Of a DNA stretch of 5,423 nt, positions 1 through 5,423 are shown one piece after another (within the stretch, counting starts at the first letter, position 1; each line of letters starts with the position of its first letter). The position numbers were made by a program, and so were the translations under genes. Origin of the DNA: an uncultured Persicitalea sp. GTDB taxonomy: Bacteria; Bacteroidota; Bacteroidia; Cytophagales; Spirosomataceae. Below the pieces are notes generated by a model. The model saw only the letters and a list, made by a program, of their open reading frames with translations, ran no database searches and was not told the origin of the DNA. The DNA lies in the NCBI GenBank assembly GCA_950075905.1, contig CATMVR010000402.1:1-5423 (forward strand). Reading direction: 5' to 3'.

Positions 1-1
1 C

Positions 2-1897
2 CTGAAAGCCATTTTGCATCAGTATGCCGATTTGTACCCCACCCTGGGTTTGCACCCCGCCAAAAATTCCTACGCCCGGGGCAAATTGTTCTGGCAATGT
101 CTCAACGACGCCAATTGGCTCGTGAGCGTGGCCCAGGCCTACGACTGTGTGTACGACTGGTTGGGCAAAGCCGACCGGGACCGGATCGAAAAAGATTTGT
201 TCATTCCCTTTGTGAATTTTCTGTCCATCGAAAGCCCCCAATTTTTCAACCGCATCCACAACCACGCCACCTGGGGCTGTGCGGGCGTGGGCATGATTGG
301 GCTGGTGATGAACAACGAGGATTTTGTAAAGAGGGCGTTGTACGGTACGGCCGAGAAAACACCACTTAAAATTCAGCACGACAACGATGGTGGTTTGATC
401 AGTCAGGAAAAAAGTGGTTTTCTCTCCCAGATCGATGGCCTTTTCTCGCCCGACGGCTTGTATTCCGAAGGGGCCTACTACCACCGCTATGGCGCGTATC
501 CCTTTTTGATTTTTGCGGCCAGTCTGCACAACGCCCGCCCCGAATTGAAGATATTTGAATACCGGGACAGCCTCTTGCTCAAATCTGTCTATTCATTGTT
601 GGATCGGACCACTTCGAAAGGAGAGTTCTTTCCCCTCAACGATGCCCAAAAGGGAATGTCTATCTATAACTCTTCCTTGATTTCGGCGGTTGATTTAGCC
701 TATCATTATGGCAAAAAAGATCCGGGTTTACTCGCGATTGCGGCCCTGCAAGGAGAAGTGGTTTTGGATGAGTCGGGTATGGCAGTAGCCAAAAACCTCA
801 AAAACAAAAAGCCGTTTACCTATCAATCGATTCTCTATAAGGATGGAGTTGATGGCCAAGGCGGCGCATTGGGGATTATCCGTACCCAAAATGATTTGAA
901 TGTGGTGTTCAAGGCAGGGACGCACGGTATGGGTCACGGACACTTTGACCAGCTTTCCTACTCGTATTATTTCAAAGGAAACGAGGTCGTGCAAGACTAC
1001 GGCATGGCGCGTTTTGTGAATATCGAGCAAAAAGCCGGAGGGGTATATCTGCCCGAAAACTCAACCTTTGCCAAGCAAACGATCGGACACAATACCCTGA
1101 CCATAAATAAGATAACCCAATACAAGGGGAATAGTGATGAAGCCGATAAGTATTCGCCGAGCCTGAATTTTCACGATTTTTCTAACCCCGAAATCCAGGC
1201 CATCAGTTCAAAGGATTCCAATGCTTACGCAGGAGTTGTCTTAAATCGAACCCTGATCCTGGTGGATTCAAGAGCGTTCAAAAACCCTTTCCTGATCGAT
1301 GTATTGAAAGTGAATGCGAAGACTCAAAACACCCTCGACCTGCCGCTCTATTACATGGGTCAGGTGATAGCTACCGACTTCAAGATGAGCGTTCCGAATG
1401 AAATGGAAAAACTGGGAAATAAAAATGGCTATCAGCATATCTGGAAAGAAGCCGAAGGCCTCGCGAACGCGGGCAGTAGTAGTTTTTCGTGGTTGGGAAA
1501 CGGTGCTTTTCATAGCTACCGATCCACAACCACTCCCAAAGACAGCATTATTTTGGGCCGGGTAGGAGCCAGCGACCCTAATTTTAATCTGAGAAGAGAC
1601 CCTATGATGATTTTGCGGAGAAAGGCGGGCAACACCACGTTTGCTTCCGTGCTGGAATCGCACGGAAGTTACTCCCCCGTGACTGAAAAAGCCATCGATT
1701 CGTACGCTGATATTGAGAAAGTGGAGGTAGTACTCGAACAAACGGACTATACCGTAATACAACTGACCAACAAGGAAAAAAATACCTGGATTTTGGCCCT
1801 TTCGAACCAAAATTTCCAATCAGATAAAAGCCATTCGCTACCCGTTAAGGGTAAAGATATTGTATGGAAAGGCCCATACACCTTAGTAAAATTTTAG
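2..1897 (+). CDS. PL17 exo-acting oligoalginate lyase, 5'-truncated
   Basis: Exo-type alginate lyase of polysaccharide lyase family 17, expected to release unsaturated monouronate units from alginate oligomers by beta-elimination. The frame is open to the left edge, so the TTG at 14 is an internal Leu codon and not a start. Residues known as functional in the PL17 enzyme Alg17C can all be placed: the Asn-His pair (260-265), the Tyr-Tyr-His-Arg-Tyr stretch holding the catalytic Tyr (476-490), a metal-ligand His (941-943), Asp (995-997), the second catalytic Tyr (1046-1048) and a final His (1088-1090). Spacing among the last four matches Alg17C numbering 415/433/450/464 as I remember it. The first third is the alpha/alpha-toroid domain and the rest the beta-sandwich heparinase II/III-like domain. 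By the same alignment about 115-120 residues are missing, including any signal peptide or lipobox, so export (periplasm or cell surface) is inferred from the family. The stop lies 23 bp before the SDR start. Confidence 0.93.
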   Translation: MKAILHQYADLYPTLGLHPAKNSYARGKLFWQCLNDANWLVSVAQAYDCVYDWLGKADRDRIEKDLFIPFVNFLSIESPQFFNRIHNHATWGCAGVGMIGLVMNNEDFVKRALYGTAEKTPLKIQHDNDGGLISQEKSGFLSQIDGLFSPDGLYSEGAYYHRYGAYPFLIFAASLHNARPELKIFEYRDSLLLKSVYSLLDRTTSKGEFFPLNDAQKGMSIYNSSLISAVDLAYHYGKKDPGLLAIAALQGEVVLDESGMAVAKNLKNKKPFTYQSILYKDGVDGQGGALGIIRTQNDLNVVFKAGTHGMGHGHFDQLSYSYYFKGNEVVQDYGMARFVNIEQKAGGVYLPENSTFAKQTIGHNTLTINKITQYKGNSDEADKYSPSLNFHDFSNPEIQAISSKDSNAYAGVVLNRTLILVDSRAFKNPFLIDVLKVNAKTQNTLDLPLYYMGQVIATDFKMSVPNEMEKLGNKNGYQHIWKEAEGLANAGSSSFSWLGNGAFHSYRSTTTPKDSIILGRVGASDPNFNLRRDPMMILRRKAGNTTFASVLESHGSYSPVTEKAIDSYADIEKVEVVLEQTDYTVIQLTNKEKNTWILALSNQNFQSDKSHSLPVKGKDIVWKGPYTLVKF

Positions 1898-1920
1898 TAA
1901 ACATAAACCAAATTTTAATT

Positions 1921-2673
1921 ATGAATTTAGCTGGTAAAGTAGCCGTAGTAACAGGGGGGGGAAGAGATATTGGAAAAATGATTTCCATCAAACTGGCTTC
2001 TATGGGAGCAAAGGTAGTTATCAACTATTTTGACGCACAAGAGGATGGTGATAAAACGCTGGCCGAAATCACGGAAGCCGGTGGCGAAGCCATTCTGGTG
2101 CAGGGTGATATGACAGATCAAGCCGATGTGGACAATCTGGTTAAAAAAGCCATTGCCGCCTTTGGCAGCGAGATCAACATTCTGGTAAACGTAGCCGGGG
2201 GGTTAGTAGCCCGGAAAACATTGGCCGAGATGGATGAGGACTTCATTAATTTCTTATTCAAACTCAATTTTAACACAGTGTTTTTGGTATCCAAAGCCGT
2301 GTTGCCTTATATGCCCGCGGGTTCCTCTATTATCAATTTTGCTTCACAGGCAGCCCGGGATGGCGGTGGACCTGGCGCATCGGCTTATTCTGCCGCGAAG
2401 GGTGCCGTTTTGACCTTTACCCGATCCATGGCCAAAGAACTGGGGCCAAAAAATATTCGTGTGAATGCCCTGTGTCCGGGCATGATTGCCACCACTTTCC
2501 ACGATACGTTTACCAAGAGTGAAGTAAGGACCATCGTGGCCAATGGTACGCCACTCCGCCGGGAAGGACAAGCCAAAGAAGTTGCCGATTTGGTAGGGTA
2601 CCTGGCTTCTGATGAATCTTCCTTCATCACCGGAAACAACATTGACATTAATGGTGGATTGGCATTCTCTTAA
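1921..2673 (+). CDS. SDR-family reductase, probable DEH reductase (DEH to KDG)
   Basis: Classical short-chain dehydrogenase/reductase of 250 residues, a normal length, cytoplasmic. Visible features: the Rossmann glycine motif TGGGRDIG (residues 11-18), NVAG (90-93) in place of the usual NNAG, and a catalytic set of Asn116, Ser142, Tyr156 and Lys160 (YSAAK). The C-terminus ends in the usual ITGNNIDINGG block. Arg15 in the glycine motif and the lack of an acidic residue at the end of beta-2 suggest NADP(H), which is inference. From its place between an alginate exolyase and kdgF, the likely reaction is reduction of 4-deoxy-L-erythro-5-hexoseulose uronate (DEH) to 2-keto-3-deoxygluconate. SDR sequence alone cannot exclude a KduD-like or other uronate oxidoreductase. 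ATG 1921 is chosen because it puts the standard seven residues before the first beta strand; an in-frame ATG at 1864 would overlap the lyase gene and add 19 residues with no SDR character. Positions 1954-1961 are a run of eight G. Confidence 0.9.
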   Translation: MNLAGKVAVVTGGGRDIGKMISIKLASMGAKVVINYFDAQEDGDKTLAEITEAGGEAILVQGDMTDQADVDNLVKKAIAAFGSEINILVNVAGGLVARKTLAEMDEDFINFLFKLNFNTVFLVSKAVLPYMPAGSSIINFASQAARDGGGPGASAYSAAKGAVLTFTRSMAKELGPKNIRVNALCPGMIATTFHDTFTKSEVRTIVANGTPLRREGQAKEVADLVGYLASDESSFITGNNIDINGGLAFS

Positions 2674-2682
2674 ACGAGAATG
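2663..2682 (+). other. 7-bp stem-loop across the SDR stop codon
   Basis: CATTCTC (2663-2669) pairs exactly with GAGAATG (2676-2682) around a 6-nt loop that contains the TAA stop. No T-run follows; the downstream sequence is A-rich. A stem of this size can arise by chance in a few kilobases, so only its position at the gene end suggests a role in message stability or partial termination. Confidence 0.3.
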
Positions 2683-2730
2683 AAACTGCATCTGAAAAAA
2701 TTCTAACAAAAAATTTAAAACAAACGCAAA
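2683..2730 (+). promoter_or_regulatory. A-rich leader before kdgF, no Shine-Dalgarno
   Basis: The stretch before the kdgF ATG is rich in A with short A-runs (for example AAAAAATTTAAAAC at 2707-2720) and contains no GGAGG-like site. This resembles translation initiation regions of Bacteroidota, where A-rich unstructured leaders replace Shine-Dalgarno pairing. I see no match to the Bacteroidota promoter pattern TTG/TAnnTTTG here, so I read it as a translation leader within an operon and not as a promoter. Confidence 0.35.
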
Positions 2731-3105
2731 ATGAACACAATAACTGAAACCCACATTGAAGACAGCTCCCTGGAATGGGAAGTGGTGAACGAATTGGTGA
2801 GAAGAAAAATAATGGCCTACGATGGGAGCCTCATGCTGGTCAAAGCCGACTTTAAAAAAGGCGGCGTTGGGCCTATTCATCACCATTATCACAGTCAGAT
2901 TACCCACATCGAAAGCGGGGTGTTTGCCGTGACGATTGGCAGCGAAACCAAAACCTTGAAAGCAGGCGATTCTTTCTACATTCCCCCGAATGTACCCCAT
3001 GGTGCAACGGCCATTGAAGCGGGGCTATTGATTGATGTTTTTAGCCCCATGCGAGAGGATTTCGTTGTGCACAAGGAAGCAGAGGAGACCATAGAAAAAG
3101 ATTAA
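2731..3105 (+). CDS. kdgF: KdgF-like cupin, unsaturated uronate ring-opening protein
   Basis: Small single-domain cupin of 124 residues, the usual size for KdgF, with no signal peptide, so cytoplasmic. KdgF proteins promote conversion of the cyclic unsaturated monouronate released by alginate or pectin lyases into the linear ketone, which the next enzyme can use. The metal site is visible as a His cluster IHHHYHSQ (residues 49-56; His50, His52 and Gln56 are the likely ligands) together with His90 in PPNVPHG. A cupin-1 pattern with Glu61 and Gly63 follows the His cluster. Near the C-terminus, LIDVFSPMRED (100-110) contains Asp102, Phe104 and Arg108, where the KdgF family has its conserved catalytic or substrate-contact residues. 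It starts 57 bp after the SDR and ends 26 bp before the transporter, so co-transcription is likely. A general cupin with another role is possible, but the C-terminal motif and the neighbours favour KdgF strongly. Confidence 0.9.
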   Translation: MNTITETHIEDSSLEWEVVNELVRRKIMAYDGSLMLVKADFKKGGVGPIHHHYHSQITHIESGVFAVTIGSETKTLKAGDSFYIPPNVPHGATAIEAGLLIDVFSPMREDFVVHKEAEETIEKD

Positions 3106-3131
3106 CTTTTGATTAAAACTAACCCGAAATC

Positions 3132-4466
3132 ATGAAAAACGTACCATCAACCGAGTCCACAACTGTTTCACAAGCACCTCCCAACGAGAAAAAAGGAGAG
3201 GTGCAGGGTCTGCGCTGGTGGATCATCGGCCTGATTGGCATTGCCACCATCATCAACTACATAGACCGCAACGCCCTGGCGGTGATGTGGCCGGGCATTG
3301 CCAACGACTTACAATTGGATAAGGAACAGTACGCCCTGGTGGTATCGTTCTTCATGGTGGCCTACGGGATCAGCCAGAGTGTGTCGGGCCGGCTGTACGA
3401 CCGGGTGGGAACCCGCCTCGGATTTGTGCTTTCCATCACCCTGTGGTCGATTGCCGCGGCCCTGCACGCGGTAGCCCGCGGGCTGGGTTCCTTCTCGCTT
3501 TTCCGGGCCCTGCTCGGGCTGGGCGAGGCCGGTAACTGGCCGGGGGCTACCAAGTCCAACGCCGAATGGTTTCCCGTGCGGGAGCGGGCCTTCGCCCAGG
3601 GGCTTTTCGGAGCTGGCGCTTCCCTGGGAGCGGTGATTTCGGCACCGTTGATTGCCTATTTCTACGAAAGTATGGGCTGGCGGGGCACCTTCCTGCTCAT
3701 TGGTGCTCTTGGGTTACTATGGGTCATTCCCTGGTGGCTGATCAACAAGGCGACGCCCGACAAACACCCCTGGCTTTCCGAAGCTGAGCGTACCTACATT
3801 CTGGATGGTCAGCCTCCGGTGGCCGTCAGTACAGAGGGAGCGATTTCCGTGAAAAAATTACTGAGCTTTAAAGAATCATGGGCGGTTATTTTATCCCGAT
3901 TCTGCCTTGACCCCATTTGGTGGCTTTTCATAAGCTGGCTTCCCATCTACCTGCACGACGAGTTTGGGTTCGATATCAAGCAAATCGGTGCTTTCGCCTG
4001 GTTCCCCTACGTTGGGGCAGCCATCGGTAGCCTCGGAGGGGGTTGGCTGGTAGGCGTGCTGATCCGCAAAGGGTGGCCGGTGCTCAAAGCCCGGAAGTTT
4101 TGCATCGGGCTGGGGGGCATTTTCATGTTACCCGCCCTGATCGCCAGTGCGTTCGTGGGCAGCCCCGAAGAGGCTATGCTCTCCATTTTTGTAGCCCTCA
4201 TGGGCTTCCAGATCGCCATCGGTAATATCCAGACCCTGCCGTCCGATTTCTTCTCGGGCAAATCGGTAGGAACCCTGGCGGGTATTGGCGGTACATCGGC
4301 CGTATTGGGCGTATTGATCACCACCTGGCTGGTACCCGTCATGACGACAGAAAGCTACATTCCCTTCTTTGGGATGGCAGCCCTATTGGTTCCCCTCGGC
4401 ATTTTTGCCGTGTTTTTTCTGAGTGGCTCGGGAAAACCCAAGGTAACGCCTACTGAGAATATGTAA
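3132..4466 (+). CDS. MFS transporter, hexuronate/anion:cation symporter type (probable DEH importer)
   Basis: Inner-membrane major facilitator of 444 residues, resembling ExuT-type hexuronate carriers of the anion:cation symporter family. A polar cytoplasmic tail of about 27 residues precedes twelve predicted membrane helices, roughly at 29-48, 66-86, 97-116, 118-142, 153-177, 183-204, 248-274, 283-311, 320-342, 347-368, 378-402 and 408-430, with the central cytoplasmic loop at 205-245. Family marks are INYIDRNAL at the end of helix 1, the loop 2-3 motif GRLYDRVGTR (86-95), and the helix 4 block GEAGNWPGATKSNAEWFP (131-148). Charged residues Asp44, Arg45, Arg125, Glu132 and Lys141 in or near helices could take part in binding an acidic sugar or protons. 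In this operon the likely cargo is the monouronate or DEH made by the PL17 enzyme, which is inference: galacturonate, glucuronate or KDG are also possible. The gene is more GC-rich than the SDR and kdgF. Its stop codon overlaps the start of a strong inverted repeat. Confidence 0.9.
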   Translation: MKNVPSTESTTVSQAPPNEKKGEVQGLRWWIIGLIGIATIINYIDRNALAVMWPGIANDLQLDKEQYALVVSFFMVAYGISQSVSGRLYDRVGTRLGFVLSITLWSIAAALHAVARGLGSFSLFRALLGLGEAGNWPGATKSNAEWFPVRERAFAQGLFGAGASLGAVISAPLIAYFYESMGWRGTFLLIGALGLLWVIPWWLINKATPDKHPWLSEAERTYILDGQPPVAVSTEGAISVKKLLSFKESWAVILSRFCLDPIWWLFISWLPIYLHDEFGFDIKQIGAFAWFPYVGAAIGSLGGGWLVGVLIRKGWPVLKARKFCIGLGGIFMLPALIASAFVGSPEEAMLSIFVALMGFQIAIGNIQTLPSDFFSGKSVGTLAGIGGTSAVLGVLITTWLVPVMTTESYIPFFGMAALLVPLGIFAVFFLSGSGKPKVTPTENM

Positions 4467-4500
4467 TCAATTGGCCCTGACTAATCGGGGCCAATTGATT
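4465..4500 (+). terminator. Perfect 13-bp stem-loop between MFS gene and kdgK; possible terminator or attenuator
   Basis: The left arm AATCAATTGGCCC (4465-4477) is exactly complementary to 4488-4500, with a 10-nt loop. The left arm begins inside the TAA stop codon of the transporter. Only three T follow (4499-4501), then ACC, so it is not a textbook intrinsic terminator; it may cause partial termination, protect the 3' end of the upstream message, or be a processing site. A protein-binding inverted repeat is an alternative reading. The structure is seen directly; the function is inferred. Confidence 0.5.
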
Positions 4501-4531
4501 TACCAGACTAACCATTTACCAAAAGCAACGA

Positions 4532-5423
4532 ATGAAAGGTAAAATCTGCTCCTTCGGAGAGGTACTGCTGAGGTACTCCCCAGCCCCGCAGGGCGACTGG
4601 ATTCGTCAGGCCTCAATGCCGGTTTTTGTGGGTGGGGCCGAACTCAATGTTGCCACCGCACTGGCGGGCTGGGGACTCCCCGCCGCTTACAGTTCGGTTG
4701 TACCGCAAAACCCCCTGGCCGACGACATCGTCGACTACATCGATAGCAAGGGGATCGACTCCACCCGAATTCTCCGGGCCGGACAGCGGGTCGGCTGCTA
4801 CTATCTTTCGCAGGGGGGCGATCTGAAACAAGGGGGAGTCATCTACGACCGGGCGTATTCTTCTTTTTCTGAACTGGGCACTACTGCCGTGGATTGGGAC
4901 TTGGTACTGGATGGTACGGAGTGGCTGCACCTGAGTGCGATCAGCCCGGCCCTCAATGCGGAGGTGGCCAAATCCTGTATCGAACTGGCCCAGGCCGCAT
5001 CCGCCAGGGAAATTACTGTTTCCATCGACCTGAACCACCGCGCCCAGCTTTGGAAATACGGAAAAGCCCCCGTGGATATGATGCCGGAGTTGGTACAGTA
5101 TTGCGACGTGGTGATGGGAAATATCTGGTCAGCCAATGCCCTGCTCGGTGTTCCACTGGATGCTGACATACATGCCAAAGGACGGGTTTCCGACTATATC
5201 CAACATGCCAAAAACACTGCTGAGATCTTGCAAAGCTGGTTTCCGCGTTGCAAGGTCATGGCCAATACCTTCCGCTTCGACGTGCCGCCCACCGGACTCC
5301 GGTACTTTGCCACCCTGGACACCAACGGGAAACAGTATGTATCTCCCGAACTCAGTACTCCGACGGTAGTAGACCGGATTGGCAGTGGAGATTGCTTCAT
5401 GGCCGGTCTGATTTACGGCCTGC
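4532..5423 (+). CDS. kdgK: 2-keto-3-deoxygluconate kinase, PfkB family, 3'-truncated
   Basis: PfkB/ribokinase-family sugar kinase, open from ATG 4532 to the right edge (297 residues seen; full-length relatives usually have about 310-350). It would phosphorylate KDG with ATP to 2-keto-3-deoxy-6-phosphogluconate in the cytoplasm. Substrate-side features are GGAELNVA (34-41), Tyr90/Tyr91, IYDRAY (104-109), and IDLNHRAQLW (165-174), whose Asp-x-Asn-x-Arg core is typical of KDG kinases. The second PfkB signature reads DRIGSGDCF (281-289), with Asp287 as the expected catalytic base and Ser replacing the common Ala of GAGD. ATG 4532 fits well, since the first beta strand (KICSFGE) starts at once and no better start lies upstream. 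The gene is separated from the MFS stop by 65 bp holding a perfect 13-bp hairpin, so its expression may be set apart from the upstream genes. Related PfkB kinases for fructose or tagatose are less likely given the Asn-Arg motif and the context. Confidence 0.9.
   Translation, partial: MKGKICSFGEVLLRYSPAPQGDWIRQASMPVFVGGAELNVATALAGWGLPAAYSSVVPQNPLADDIVDYIDSKGIDSTRILRAGQRVGCYYLSQGGDLKQGGVIYDRAYSSFSELGTTAVDWDLVLDGTEWLHLSAISPALNAEVAKSCIELAQAASAREITVSIDLNHRAQLWKYGKAPVDMMPELVQYCDVVMGNIWSANALLGVPLDADIHAKGRVSDYIQHAKNTAEILQSWFPRCKVMANTFRFDVPPTGLRYFATLDTNGKQYVSPELSTPTVVDRIGSGDCFMAGLIYGL

Larger units (their letters stand above)
2..5423 (+). other. Putative alginate-monomer utilisation operon, incomplete at both ends
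   Basis: Five same-strand genes with gaps of 23, 57, 26 and 65 bp encode successive steps from oligoalginate to KDPG: exolyase, reductase, ring-opening cupin, carrier and kinase. Neither a recognisable promoter nor an antisense gene interrupts them. The lyase lacks its 5' end and the kinase its 3' end, so further genes of the locus (KDPG aldolase, endo-lyases, SusC/SusD-like importer, regulator) may lie outside. Whether kdgK is fully co-transcribed is uncertain because of the hairpin before it. Confidence 0.7.

Noticed and set aside
14..16. TTG as a start codon of the lyase
   Set aside because: The frame is open to the window edge, and the family needs more than 100 further N-terminal residues, so this is an internal Leu codon.
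1644..1668. 8-bp inverted repeat (CTTCCGTG / CACGGAAG) with a 9-nt loop
   Set aside because: It is inside the lyase coding region, and about one such stem is expected by chance in a window of this length.
1268..1819. 183-residue open frame on the - strand inside the lyase gene
   Set aside because: It lies wholly within the well-supported PL17 coding region, shows no recognisable domain, and its composition looks like an antisense shadow.
1864..1920. In-frame upstream ATG extending the SDR by 19 residues
   Set aside because: The extension overlaps the end of the lyase gene and adds nothing typical of SDR proteins; ATG 1921 gives the canonical N-terminus.
2344..3000. 218-residue open frame on the - strand across the SDR/kdgF junction
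   Set aside because: It is antisense to conserved SDR and cupin motifs, rich in His and Phe as expected from reverse reading, and resembles no family.
3103..3111. TAACTTTTG, close to the Bacteroidota -7 box TAnnTTTG, before the MFS gene
   Set aside because: The spacing is one base off and no TTG element lies at the proper distance upstream; the gap of 26 bp suits an operon junction.
3473..3484. 12-bp perfect palindrome AGCCCGCGGGCT
   Set aside because: It lies inside the GC-rich transporter gene and is explained by ordinary codons; there is no sign of an operator role.
4613..5038. 141-residue open frame on the - strand, and the short + strand frames at 4626-4826, 4894-5166 and 5136-5369
   Set aside because: All overlap the continuous KDG kinase frame starting at 4532, which has clear PfkB motifs from end to end.

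Overview
The window carries five tightly packed genes, all on the + strand, that together form most of a route for turning alginate oligosaccharides into central metabolites. In order they are: a 5'-truncated family-17 polysaccharide lyase (PL17 exo-oligoalginate lyase, 2-1897), a short-chain dehydrogenase/reductase (1921-2673), a KdgF-type cupin (2731-3105), an MFS transporter of the hexuronate/anion:cation symporter type (3132-4466), and a 3'-truncated 2-keto-3-deoxygluconate kinase (4532 to the window end). Gaps between genes are 23, 57, 26 and 65 bp. No stretch over 300 bp lacks a gene, and I see no RNA gene, mobile element, CRISPR array or origin.

The organism is most likely a member of the Bacteroidota, plausibly a Cytophagales-type bacterium of medium GC content. 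This rests on three things: the gene set and order (PL17, SDR, kdgF, MFS, kdgK) known from Bacteroidota alginate loci; A/T-rich leaders with no Shine-Dalgarno sequence before any of the four visible start codons; and sequence habits of the proteins, such as the GGGRDIG and NVAG motifs in the SDR and GSGD in the kinase. Assignment below phylum is inference.

Proposed pathway. PL17 acts outside the cytoplasm and cuts alginate oligomers from the end to release unsaturated monouronates. The MFS carrier brings the monomer across the inner membrane. KdgF speeds ring opening to the linear ketone form DEH. The SDR reduces DEH to 2-keto-3-deoxygluconate (KDG), and the kinase phosphorylates it to KDPG. 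The next enzyme, KDPG aldolase, as well as endo-acting alginate lyases, a SusC/SusD pair and a regulator, are not in the window and could lie on either side.

The most notable non-coding element is a perfect 13-bp inverted repeat (4465-4477 with 4488-4500) that begins inside the stop codon of the MFS gene and ends 31 bp before kdgK. It could terminate or attenuate transcription between the transporter and the kinase. A weaker 7-bp stem-loop straddles the SDR stop codon. I found no evidence for a wholly new system; the points worth checking are an apparent extra loop in the PL17 catalytic domain, the hairpin before kdgK, a G8 tract in the SDR cofactor-binding codons, and the substrate of the MFS carrier.
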